Of a DNA stretch of 64,000 bases, positions 1 to 7,657 are shown piece by piece. This DNA comes from DAOLCO01 sp964612555. GTDB taxonomy: Bacteria; Bdellovibrionota_C; UBA2361; SZUA-149; DAOLCO01. How positions within the stretch are numbered: position 1 is the stretch's first letter; the number at the start of each line of letters is the position of its first letter. Made by a program: the position numbers and the translations under genes. The notes beneath the pieces were generated by a model. It worked only from the letters and a program-made list of their open reading frames with translations. It ran no database searches and was not told the DNA's origin. Location: assembly GCA_964612555.1 (NCBI GenBank), contig CAZTBW010000003.1:1-64000 (forward strand), in the 5' to 3' direction.

Positions 1-235
1 AAACAGGAGTTTAAAGACATTCTCGTCATTTCAACATAGCAACTCTGACACTAGCCAAAGGGGGAGAAAAGCCAAACTGACAAACCAAACCGGGAGTTGT
101 TTTTATTTAATTTTTATAAAAATGCTGTCTGCCTGCGACAGTTTGGAAAAATCTTCGATAACTGGATGAATCATGGGGAAAATTGAATTTCTCCATGTAG
201 ATCAATTCATTAATGCATTATCGGAGATTTTTGTT

Positions 236-583
236 ATGTCCAGCATAAATCAGGTTCAGTTTTCAGATAGGGGAGTAGCGGCTTCATTGAGGAAGGAGCA
301 GGCAGAAGTAGCCGGTCTTTCTTTTAAGGAGGTGCTTTCCGGGAAACAGGAAGGGGCTTCCGTTGCCGGTGCCATCAGTTCCGGTCTTGAAAGGCTTGAT
401 GGGAGCTGGAAGGCATCGTTTCAACAGTCAAAAAAACTTATTTCATCTTTACCTGCGGAATATAAACCCCTGTTTGAAGCCCAGGTATCTGTTTCACGAA
501 TGCATTTTCAGACTGAAATGATTACCAAGATCGGAGATTCTGTACAGGGAACAATGAAGCGATTGCAACAACAAGGATCATAG
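236..583 (+). CDS. Probable T3SS inner rod protein (SctI/YscI-like)
   Basis: Likely the inner-rod subunit that polymerises beneath the needle of a type III secretion injectisome. An upstream in-frame ATG exists at 173, but the ATG at 236 has a GGAG about nine bases before it and gives 115 residues, about the YscI length, so it is preferred. The C-terminal third is a typical rod/needle amphipathic helix ending in a KRLQQQG-like tail, with conserved-looking FQTE and TKIGD blocks. It starts an operon with sctO-like, sctR, S, T and U genes, which supports the call. The sequence upstream (1-235) holds only AT-rich DNA and a weak CTGTC/GACAG inverted repeat at 125-141. Rod proteins diverge strongly, so a needle or other small secreted subunit is the alternative. 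Confidence 0.62.
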   Translation: MSSINQVQFSDRGVAASLRKEQAEVAGLSFKEVLSGKQEGASVAGAISSGLERLDGSWKASFQQSKKLISSLPAEYKPLFEAQVSVSRMHFQTEMITKIGDSVQGTMKRLQQQGS

Positions 584-586
584 ATC

Positions 587-1051
587 ATGTGTGCCGCCCA
601 CCGTGCTCAATTGTTAAAACAATCTATCGACCTGATTGAGAATCAAAACAGATTTTCTCAACTTGACTATGCGTATCAAGACCTTCAAAGTAAAAAACGG
701 GGGTACGAACAGTCAAGTGAAGCGCTCCTCAAGAGCGCAATTTCTGTACATCTTGAAAAAGGACAATATTCAAGCGCAAGTCTGCACCAGCGTTCTGCCT
801 GGGTTGAGAAGGCGTGCAGCCTTCGGAGCTTCACTTTAAAAAGTAAGGCACAGGTGAGTGCTCAGCTGGAGATACTTACTCCGGAACGCTCTGCCTGCAA
901 AAATAAAATTGAAATCCTCGAAGATCAAAAGAATGAAACCGGGATGAAACTTTTACGTAGCAAACTCAGTCGTTCCATGGCACTGGAAACAGCAGAACTT
1001 GAGGATATATGCGAAGTGTCACTGCTTCTTAATAGACAAAGGGAGCTGTAA
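587..1051 (+). CDS. Probable T3SS stalk protein (SctO/YscO/FliJ-like)
   Basis: A 154-residue charged, helix-rich protein without membrane segments. YscO proteins have about this length and form a two-helix coiled coil that sits in the centre of the SctN ATPase ring and contacts the export gate. The visible pattern is long runs of K, E, Q, S and L with almost no proline and a Leu/Arg-rich tail. It lies three bases after the sctI-like gene and one base before sctR, which fits the usual position of sctO near sctR. No diagnostic motif exists for this family, so the call rests on size, helical composition and context. A stator or chaperone is the main alternative. Confidence 0.5.
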   Translation: MCAAHRAQLLKQSIDLIENQNRFSQLDYAYQDLQSKKRGYEQSSEALLKSAISVHLEKGQYSSASLHQRSAWVEKACSLRSFTLKSKAQVSAQLEILTPERSACKNKIEILEDQKNETGMKLLRSKLSRSMALETAELEDICEVSLLLNRQREL

Positions 1052-1052
1052 T

Positions 1053-1880
1053 ATGAAACAGGAAAATATTTTTGACAGTATGTTATTTTCTTCTCAGGGA
1101 GTCTCTGTAAGTCAGATAGTACTCCTTTTTCTGGTCGGTCTGGTTCCGATTGCCATGATGTCCATGACCTCATATCTAAAGGTATCAATCATCCTTGCGG
1201 TTCTCAGAAATGCTCTTGGAGGGGGTCAGATACCGACTCAGGCAATAAGCGGTGTGCTTGCTTTGATTATTACCTTTTTTACCATGGCACCTGTGCTGGA
1301 GTCCTGCATGCTCTCATTTTCGAAATATGAACTTGCGACTGATCAGAAGGCGTCAAAAAAACAGTCTTCTTTTGAAAATACTCTTTCCCAGATGCGTTCA
1401 GGGGTGGAGCCTTTAGTTATGTTTTTAAAGCAAAATACGAGTCTGGAGGAGAGAGCGCACTTTTTTTATCTTGATGAAAAAAGAAGCAGAGGTGCAAAAA
1501 ATGTTTCAGTAAAGGGAGAGGGGGAAGAAGGTGAGGAGGGAGCTAAAGTAAGCGAGATATCAGAGGTGGAACTTTTCAGGTGTTCGGATATGAAGGGAGA
1601 GCCACTTAGAGCCTGTATTGATTCCAATGAGAGGGTCGCTTCCTTGATACTCTCTTTTGTGATGAGTGAGTTAAGAACGGCTTTCACCATGGGGATATAT
1701 CTTTTTTTACCATTTCTTGTAATAGATTTGATCATTTCTACTGTTCTTACGGGGCTTGGTATGATGATGGTGAGTCCGGTTACGATCAGTCTTCCGGTAA
1801 AATTGTTACTGTTTGTGGTAACAGATGGATGGAGAATCCTTACAGAAAGCCTGATTCTGGGATATGTGCTACCGGTATAG
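1053..1880 (+). CDS. sctR: T3SS export apparatus protein SctR (FliP/YscR family)
   Basis: SctR forms the pentameric core of the inner-membrane export gate with SctS and SctT. The ATG at 1053 has GGGAG seven bases upstream; an earlier in-frame start at 999 overlaps the previous gene. Family hallmarks are the MTSYLK-type first helix region near residues 38-45, SELRTAFTMG near 205 and the LGMMMVSP plus LPVKLLLFVV DGW segments near the C terminus. The periplasmic part between the two hydrophobic halves carries a long charged insertion (about residues 130-190) including a Glu/Gly-rich block, EGEEGEEGAK. Length (275 residues) exceeds the roughly 220 of compact YscR proteins because of it. The operon continues directly with sctS. 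Confidence 0.95.
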   Translation: MKQENIFDSMLFSSQGVSVSQIVLLFLVGLVPIAMMSMTSYLKVSIILAVLRNALGGGQIPTQAISGVLALIITFFTMAPVLESCMLSFSKYELATDQKASKKQSSFENTLSQMRSGVEPLVMFLKQNTSLEERAHFFYLDEKRSRGAKNVSVKGEGEEGEEGAKVSEISEVELFRCSDMKGEPLRACIDSNERVASLILSFVMSELRTAFTMGIYLFLPFLVIDLIISTVLTGLGMMMVSPVTISLPVKLLLFVVTDGWRILTESLILGYVLPV

Positions 1881-1896
1881 GGAGGGGGTTAAAAAG

Positions 1897-2160
1897 ATGC
1901 ATACATTTCTTGATGATGCCCTGTTACAGATGATGTACCTTCTCGGATATGGGCTTGGCATTCCTCTAGGGCTTTTACTTCTGATTGGATTTATTCTTGC
2001 GGTACTTCAGTCTGCCACTCAGGTGCAGGAGCAGCTCCTTACTTTTTCCCCAAAAATACTTCTTACTGCCGTCTTAATCTATTTTGGAGGAAGTTCATTT
2101 TTAACTATCAGCAGTGAATATCTGCGACAGATGATACACGTGATGGTTTACATTAAATAA
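1897..2160 (+). CDS. sctS: T3SS export apparatus protein SctS (FliQ/YscS family)
   Basis: An 87-residue inner-membrane protein with two hydrophobic helices, about 19-40 and 55-75, matching FliQ/SctS in size and layout. The LQSATQVQEQLLTFSPK segment between the helices is the typical conserved loop. Four to five copies pack around SctR and SctT in the export gate. The ATG at 1897 is preceded by a GGAGGGGG ribosome site at 1881-1888; an in-frame start at 1864 lies inside sctR and is rejected. The gene sits 16 bases after sctR and 11 before sctT, the standard R-S-T order. Confidence 0.94.
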   Translation: MHTFLDDALLQMMYLLGYGLGIPLGLLLLIGFILAVLQSATQVQEQLLTFSPKILLTAVLIYFGGSSFLTISSEYLRQMIHVMVYIK

Positions 2161-2171
2161 GAGGCTGCATA

Positions 2172-2960
2172 ATGAATCCTTATGAAGCTCCTTTTGCTAT
2201 ATTATTTTTGCTGGTACTGCGTCATACCTGTATGATCGCCTGTATAAGACCACTTCGGGGGCTTCTTGGCGTTAGCGGAGTGATGGTACTTTCTCTTGCT
2301 GTTAGCCTCTGGTTATATCCTGTTACCATACTTGATGCAGAAAGCAGTTTGCTACAGGAGATGTCTCTGGTTTCTCTCATTATTAAGGAAGTTGTGCTTG
2401 GTGTTGGTGTTGGTTTGGTGTGTGCATTGTTTTTTGAAGTACTTCCCTTTGTCGGTCGGCTTATTGATACGTTTCGGGGAGTGCAATTTGCTGAACAAAT
2501 TGCACCTGAACTGGGTCCGAGAGATTCTCTTCTAGAAAGTTATGGTGGATATTTTACGTTGTGGTTTTTCTTTGCAGGTCTCTATGCACGGGAGTGGGTG
2601 GCACTTCTCTCCCTGGTTGAGGAAACATTTCCGGTAATAAAGGTTCCTGAGAGTACCGCTTTAAATTTATTTCATCATCGTTCTTTACTGGAATCATTTG
2701 TTGGGGATTTTTTTACTATCAGTCTTATCGTAGTGATGCCACTGGTGCTCCTTTCTCTCAGCTTTGAGCTGCTGCTTTCAGTGTTACAAAAACTCAATAC
2801 CAAATTCAGTCTGGGAGTAGAGCTGAGCCTTTTGAGAGGAGGGATGGGCGTTTTTTTTCTTTGCTATCTGCTTTATTCAGGTACTCAGGCGCCAAAGCAG
2901 CTTCATCAGCTTACCGCATCCGGTTTTGAAATGCTTAAAAACTTCCTTGGGAGTGCCTGA
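2172..2960 (+). CDS. sctT: T3SS export apparatus protein SctT (FliR/YscT family)
   Basis: A 262-residue polytopic inner-membrane protein that completes the SctR5-S4-T1 export gate. Family features include the FRGVQFAEQI block near residues 103-112 (FliR and SctT have a similar DxxRGxQ segment there) and LGVELSLLRGG near 217-227, between hydrophobic helices. Length and helix spacing are normal for the family. A GAGG site lies nine bases before the ATG. It is followed by sctU after three bases, so the order R-S-T-U is intact. Confidence 0.93.
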   Translation: MNPYEAPFAILFLLVLRHTCMIACIRPLRGLLGVSGVMVLSLAVSLWLYPVTILDAESSLLQEMSLVSLIIKEVVLGVGVGLVCALFFEVLPFVGRLIDTFRGVQFAEQIAPELGPRDSLLESYGGYFTLWFFFAGLYAREWVALLSLVEETFPVIKVPESTALNLFHHRSLLESFVGDFFTISLIVVMPLVLLSLSFELLLSVLQKLNTKFSLGVELSLLRGGMGVFFLCYLLYSGTQAPKQLHQLTASGFEMLKNFLGSA

Positions 2961-2963
2961 GCC

Positions 2964-3785
2964 ATGGGTGAACAGAAGCAATTTGAAGCAAGCCAGAAGA
3001 AGAAAAATAAAGCCAGAGAAGATGGGCAGATCGCCCGAAGCCGGGAATTGACCCAAAGCATACAGCTAAGTGGTTGTTTTTTATTGTTTTTATCCATGAA
3101 TTATTGGGGGCACAGTATTCTTGACTTATATCATAAAATAATACAAGATGCTGATTGTTTTAGTGTTGAAAATATGCCTGTGAATCTTGTTGAGGCAGGA
3201 GGGGTATTGTGTGGGGTATTTCTGCTCTGCTTTGGTGTGCTTGGTGTAGTGAGCTTGATTGCTGAATATCTTCAGCTCAGAGAATTTCACTTTTCATTCA
3301 AGTTGCTGGTACCAAAACTGGATCGTCTTGATCCCCTAAAGGGACTGAAACGTATCCTGGGAGAGCGTGAAGGGATGAAGCTCGGTACGGGACTTCTGGC
3401 TGAAGTAGTACAGATCTTGTGTATAGGGGGAGTAGCACTTGTAATTATATGGTGCAGAGTCATTTCTGATATGCATGAACTTTTTGAGCTGGATATAAGA
3501 ACTGCTCAGGAGGGTATGCTCCTTATCAGGGAAATAGTATCTGGACTTTTGCAGGACTTGATAATTGCCTCCCTGATATTCGGAGTAGTGAAATATTATC
3601 TGAGTTGTGCAAGGATTCGTAAAGAACTGATGATGGATTTTGAAGAGTTGAAGCGGGAAATGAAAGAAGATGAGGGTGATCCTCTCGTAAAAGGACAAAG
3701 AAAATCCATGCACCAGGAAGTGCTGCTTCACGGGATGATAGAGAATGTCAAAAAGGCAAAAGTAGTAGTAGTGAGTGATGACTGA
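2964..3785 (+). CDS. sctU: T3SS export apparatus protein SctU, N-terminal part only (ends at the autocleavage site)
   Basis: SctU/FlhB is the switch protein of the export apparatus, with four membrane helices, a linker and a cytoplasmic domain that self-cleaves at NPTH. This protein starts normally (KKNKAREDGQIARSRE, helices near 35-52, 72-95, 130-155 and 180-205) and has the RxRMxxxELKREMKEDEGDPLVKGQRK-type linker region, here EELKREMKEDEGDP near 229-242. It then ends at residue 273 with KAKVVVVSDD, where other SctU proteins read VVVTNPTH followed by about 85 more residues. All three frames after 3760 were read: no NPTH or continuing domain is visible before the next gene. A (GTA)4 run at 3761-3772 precedes the stop. 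The missing domain appears to be encoded separately at 6264-6539. A GGGAG site precedes the ATG. Confidence 0.92.
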   Translation: MGEQKQFEASQKKKNKAREDGQIARSRELTQSIQLSGCFLLFLSMNYWGHSILDLYHKIIQDADCFSVENMPVNLVEAGGVLCGVFLLCFGVLGVVSLIAEYLQLREFHFSFKLLVPKLDRLDPLKGLKRILGEREGMKLGTGLLAEVVQILCIGGVALVIIWCRVISDMHELFELDIRTAQEGMLLIREIVSGLLQDLIIASLIFGVVKYYLSCARIRKELMMDFEELKREMKEDEGDPLVKGQRKSMHQEVLLHGMIENVKKAKVVVVSDD

Positions 3786-3861
3786 ATGGGTGCGTACATG
3801 GTGGCTGAATGGCAGTCATTACTGTAGGGATATTCACGTGGTCTCCTTAAATTAGTTTTCG

Positions 3862-6264
3862 ATGGAAGAAGCGGTGCCCAATTTTCCTGTTCAGATAGAT
3901 CTTTCAAGGATCTTAAGTGGTGCTGCCCAGTTTCTGGGTGAGCTCAGTGGTGCGCATCAACTTATCGTGTATCAAAACCCGGACTATCTATCCCTGTCAT
4001 ACAAAAGGTTGCATCCAATCGAGTGGGTACTGGATGCGAAAGAATCACCTCCCATACTTGACCCTAAAATGTTAGTCGAACGCTTGAGCGCAATAAGGCA
4101 GGATGAGGACTATGGTGTAAATGTTCAGTCTCATGAAGGGGTACAGGTTCTCTATGGATGGGGGTTCAGTGAGGATTTGCCGGTGCTTGGTTTTGTGTTG
4201 CTTCGCCGCTCCCCCTTTGAAAAAAGAGAGATTTCTTATTTCTGTTCACTGTTCTCAAAAGTAGCTTATCTTTTTCATCAGTGTTTGAAAATCCTCCTGC
4301 ATTATTCGGATATCTCTGAAGTAATAAACAGTCAGTCCCGTGCAATTGAAGTGCTCTATGGAGTAACCAATGCGGTTATGAAAGGTGCGGCACCTGAAGA
4401 GCTGGCAGCAGAAGGTATTGAGGCACTTTGCAGGGCGATCGGGGCAGATGCCGGTGTTTGTTACATCTATAAGGCAAGAGACACTGATGGGATTATTCAG
4501 CCTGTGCGAGAAACAGGCTTTGAGCTTAAAATAATTGCATCATACGGTCTTCAAAACGAGACAGAAGCACTGTATAGAAAAAATCCTTGTCCACCACTTT
4601 TTTCCCTTGTTGCAGAGTCACATGACCCTGTCATTATTCCAAAAGTGAGCCATTCAGAAATAAACTGGTGGATGCTTCCCGGAGCTTCTGGAGCATGTAT
4701 GGCGCTGCCTATCAGAGCCTCTTCGGGTGAAAATCTTGGGGTTTTGATTCTGCTTCATGGAGAAGAAAAAACCATCGATCCCCCTCAAGTGGCTCTTGCC
4801 ACGGCTGCTGCTTCTCATATTGGTATCGCGGCACGTCAATCAGTTTTAGTGGTAGAGTCTCAGAAACACGCCCGCAGTATCACCGCCTTATATCGTCTGT
4901 CACATGAACTTTCGTCATTTCTCACCATGGAGGAGGTCTTTCAACGTGCGTTTGAAATTATGAAAGAAGAGCTTTCTATTGACCGTTTCTGGCTCGGGCT
5001 GCTTAATGAAACAGGCTCGAGACTTATTGGGCAAGCCGCATTTGGTACCGGCTGGAAGAAGAAATTAATTGAGATCAATGTTGAAATCTCCAGGACTGAT
5101 AATCCGCTTAGTCAGGTCATTAACACTAAGAAACCTGTTGTTATTGATACACATAAAAGTGGCTTACCGGGAATAGGTCTTCATCGTTTTATGATCAAGA
5201 ATGCAATTGATTCGGTAGGAATTGTCCCCATTGTTGCAGGGGGACAGGTGCTTGGAGTAATTGCGTTTGAAGCCAGGAAAGAGGGTAAGAACCTTTCTGT
5301 GGATGATCTTTCATTGTTATCAAGTTTCGGCGCAGAAATTGGAAATGTTCTTTTGACAAAACGCCTTGAAGAAAGAATCGCCGCAGGTGAGACCATGCGT
5401 GCGGCTGGATTACTTTCTGCCGGAATCGCCCACAATTTTAACAATGTACTTCAAGGGATACTGGGGCAGGCATCCCTCCTTGAATTATATACGGATAAAC
5501 CGGAGCTGGTAAAGAAATCTGCGTCCATTATTACTGAAGCTGCCAATAAAGGTGCTGCGCTGGTAAGGCAGTTGCTGAGTTTTTCCAATCTTGAAGAACC
5601 TGTCCTGGAGTTGATTGATATACAATCAACGATTGTTCAGAATAAAAAGAAATTTCAGAGACTACTACGTGACAGGCAATATATCAGATACGAAATAGAG
5701 GATTCACTTGTCAGGGCATATGCGGACCCCAGACACGTGCTGAGAGTACTTCAGACCCTTCTTACTAATGCCAGTGAAGCTATGGACTCTTCAGGCTGTG
5801 TGGAAATCCTGATTGATGAAATAGTTGTTGATTCACGCACGCCTCATTATGAAGTGCCCTATGGGAGATACATACGTATCGGAGTGAGAGACGATGGCAA
5901 GGGGATGGATCTTGAAACGAAGCGACGTTGCTTTGAACCATTTTTTACCACAAAGAATGTAGACCTATCGACCGGTTTAAGTCTAAAGGGAGAGGGGATG
6001 GGGTTAGCCGCAGCGTATGCACTGGCGAGAAGAAATGGGGGAAGGCTGGTAGTAGACAGCAGAGCGGGACACGGGAGCCTTTTTACCCTTTATTTGCAGG
6101 TTGACCCGGATTTTCAGATTAGCTCGGGGCAGCAGATTAATCCGTTTGAAGAAGGGTTTCTGCATGAACCCATCAGTTCGAAAATTGAAATAGAAAAAGA
6201 AAGAGAAGGATTGTCCTCTACTGAGATAGCTGCTTCCGGACGGGAAACTGAGGTAAAAGAATAA
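3862..6264 (+). CDS. Multi-GAF sensor histidine kinase
   Basis: An 800-residue soluble two-component kinase. Residues 1-150 look like a degenerate GAF-like input domain; clearer GAF domains occupy about 165-325 and 335-495. The phosphoacceptor segment is AGIAHNFNN (His524), a variant of the H-D-F-N-N box of hybrid-type kinases. The ATP-binding domain follows, with LLTNASEA (N box), DDGKGMD, FEPFFTTK and GEGMGLA near 640-720. There is no transmembrane segment and no receiver domain, and no response regulator is adjacent. It follows truncated sctU by 76 bases with no clear ribosome site, and its TAA overlaps the next ATG (TAATG), coupling it to the FlhB-like gene. GAF ligands are unknown. Being inside a T3SS operon suggests a regulatory role there, which is inference. 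Confidence 0.88.
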   Translation: MEEAVPNFPVQIDLSRILSGAAQFLGELSGAHQLIVYQNPDYLSLSYKRLHPIEWVLDAKESPPILDPKMLVERLSAIRQDEDYGVNVQSHEGVQVLYGWGFSEDLPVLGFVLLRRSPFEKREISYFCSLFSKVAYLFHQCLKILLHYSDISEVINSQSRAIEVLYGVTNAVMKGAAPEELAAEGIEALCRAIGADAGVCYIYKARDTDGIIQPVRETGFELKIIASYGLQNETEALYRKNPCPPLFSLVAESHDPVIIPKVSHSEINWWMLPGASGACMALPIRASSGENLGVLILLHGEEKTIDPPQVALATAAASHIGIAARQSVLVVESQKHARSITALYRLSHELSSFLTMEEVFQRAFEIMKEELSIDRFWLGLLNETGSRLIGQAAFGTGWKKKLIEINVEISRTDNPLSQVINTKKPVVIDTHKSGLPGIGLHRFMIKNAIDSVGIVPIVAGGQVLGVIAFEARKEGKNLSVDDLSLLSSFGAEIGNVLLTKRLEERIAAGETMRAAGLLSAGIAHNFNNVLQGILGQASLLELYTDKPELVKKSASIITEAANKGAALVRQLLSFSNLEEPVLELIDIQSTIVQNKKKFQRLLRDRQYIRYEIEDSLVRAYADPRHVLRVLQTLLTNASEAMDSSGCVEILIDEIVVDSRTPHYEVPYGRYIRIGVRDDGKGMDLETKRRCFEPFFTTKNVDLSTGLSLKGEGMGLAAAYALARRNGGRLVVDSRAGHGSLFTLYLQVDPDFQISSGQQINPFEEGFLHEPISSKIEIEKEREGLSSTEIAASGRETEVKE

Positions 6265-6539
6265 TGGACAGAAAAAAACCCTGGGACATTCCTTCCCGAA
6301 AAAAACTTGCTGTAGCACTCCAATATGATGCTTTAGATATGGAAGCACCGGAAGTAGCGTTTTCAGGTAGTCATGAGATCGCAAGCGAGATTCTGAAGAT
6401 ATCAAGAAATTACAATATTCCGGTCAAGAAAGCAGATTCCCTTGCCAGAAAACTTTCATCCGTAGCTCCTGAAACTCCAATACCTGAGAAACTCTACGAT
6501 GAAGTCGCAAAAGTTTTTCTTTCCCTTAAGCATAAATAA
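6264..6539 (+). CDS. Stand-alone FlhB/SctU C-terminal cytoplasmic domain protein (FlhX-like)
   Basis: A 91-residue protein whose whole length matches the cytoplasmic C-terminal domain of FlhB/SctU. It shows KKLAVALQYD, then APEVAFSG, IASEILKISR, IPVKKADSLARKL and IPEKLYDEVAKVF in the family order. In normal FlhB the domain begins PTHxAVALxYD; here PSRKKLAVALQYD starts in the same place, with the NPTH motif itself absent. Free-standing domains of this kind are known (FlhX of Helicobacter pylori, YlqH-type proteins) and bind or support FlhB. The best reading is the missing half of the sctU product at 2964-3785. Start is the TAATG overlap with the kinase, with GAGG ten bases upstream. The sequence is more flagellar-FlhX-like than SctU-like, so a flagellar partner encoded elsewhere is the alternative. 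Confidence 0.85.
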   Translation: MDRKKPWDIPSRKKLAVALQYDALDMEAPEVAFSGSHEIASEILKISRNYNIPVKKADSLARKLSSVAPETPIPEKLYDEVAKVFLSLKHK

Positions 6540-6611
6540 ATAATATATATAGATATATTATAGTTATTGTTATCGACCCCAAATTAACAGATAAGATTTT
6601 AGTTTTTATTT

Positions 6612-7619
6612 ATGAGTAACGCACTCTTAATTATAGACCCTCAGAACAAACAGCTTATCTACAAGGGTACCCAGAGTCTGATTTCTATCGGGAGAGTCGA
6701 TTCAAACGATTTTTTTGTACAGCACGATACTGTCTCTCGTTCACATGCTGAATTTAGAAAAGTGGGACAGGATTGGGTGGTAGTTGACCTTGGTAGTACC
6801 AATGGAACATTTCTTAACGCAAATCAGGTGCTCCCTCAGATGCCACTTCTCTTAAGAGCAGGCGATTCACTCCGTTTTGGTGATATTGAAACCGTGGTCA
6901 GTGAAGAAGGTAATATCCGTTCTGTCCCTTCCTTGTATGTTTTTAAAAAAGCGACATACCAGGGAGAGTTTCCGATATCGTCAACAACTGATTTTTCTTT
7001 TGGTGGTATGAATGCAACCATACCATCGGATGAACTAAGTACAAACGATCTGATTTTTATTATCCGACAGGACGAATCGGGTTTGCTGATGTCTTGTAAA
7101 CATCCTCAGATTACGCCACTGCATAACGGAGAAGATGTTTCAGGTCGGGTGCTACTTACTGATCGTGATATTATCCAGATTGGTTCATTGTATGTTCTGA
7201 TCAGTCATAGAAATCTGTCGGAAGTGGGTGAGGTGGTCTCCAGACTTAATTCAGAATTTGAAGGTCAGGAGCGTCATAAAACTCAGGATACCGAACTTGA
7301 GTTGCCTGAGTACCTCAAATCCCGTATGGGAGATGAAGGATGGGACGACCCAATGAAGAAAAAAAGAAAACGCACCGCAACAGTTTTCTCACTGGAACAA
7401 TTCACCGAAGAGACAGAACAACGCAGAGGCTCCACCCTGAGAAGTCAGTCAGAGCTGGTTGGGGTTCAGAGATTTTCTATGCCCAATCTTGCTGCGGTAA
7501 AAATAGATGAAGAGAAACGAATCAAGAAGCATGCAATTATCGGTGTTGCTACCATATTTGTCGTGCTTATTATGGTTTTGGTTCTTTTCGATCTTTATAG
7601 AGATTTCTTCGTGGCTTAG
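6612..7619 (+). CDS. Tail-anchored FHA-domain protein
   Basis: A 335-residue protein with an N-terminal forkhead-associated domain (about 20-95) containing SIGR, SRSHAEF and GSTNGTF, the phosphothreonine-binding residues of the fold. Residues 115-205 look like a second, degenerate FHA-like beta domain without the binding motifs. A charged linker follows, then one membrane helix near 307-330 (AIIGVATIFVVLIMVLVLF) and a short tail. T3SS ring protein SctD also has a cytoplasmic FHA domain and one helix, but it continues with a large periplasmic region that is missing here. Separated from the FlhB-like gene by 72 bases containing a TAATATAT/ATATATTA inverted repeat (6541-6560). Function unknown; a T3SS or membrane scaffold role is inference. 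Confidence 0.8.
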   Translation: MSNALLIIDPQNKQLIYKGTQSLISIGRVDSNDFFVQHDTVSRSHAEFRKVGQDWVVVDLGSTNGTFLNANQVLPQMPLLLRAGDSLRFGDIETVVSEEGNIRSVPSLYVFKKATYQGEFPISSTTDFSFGGMNATIPSDELSTNDLIFIIRQDESGLLMSCKHPQITPLHNGEDVSGRVLLTDRDIIQIGSLYVLISHRNLSEVGEVVSRLNSEFEGQERHKTQDTELELPEYLKSRMGDEGWDDPMKKKRKRTATVFSLEQFTEETEQRRGSTLRSQSELVGVQRFSMPNLAAVKIDEEKRIKKHAIIGVATIFVVLIMVLVLFDLYRDFFVA

Positions 7620-7657
7620 TGTTCCTTAAATTAATATTCCATGTGTGAAGTTTATCC

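Noticed and set aside
3760..3861. Frameshift hiding the rest of sctU directly downstream
   Set aside because: All three frames were read past the (GTA)4 run; none continues into NPTH or the C-domain sequence before the kinase gene.
6264..6539. C-domain gene as part of a flagellar system
   Set aside because: The sequence is FlhX-like, but no flagellar gene is present, it is start-coupled into the T3SS operon, and sctU lacks exactly this domain. Kept as an alternative, not the main call.
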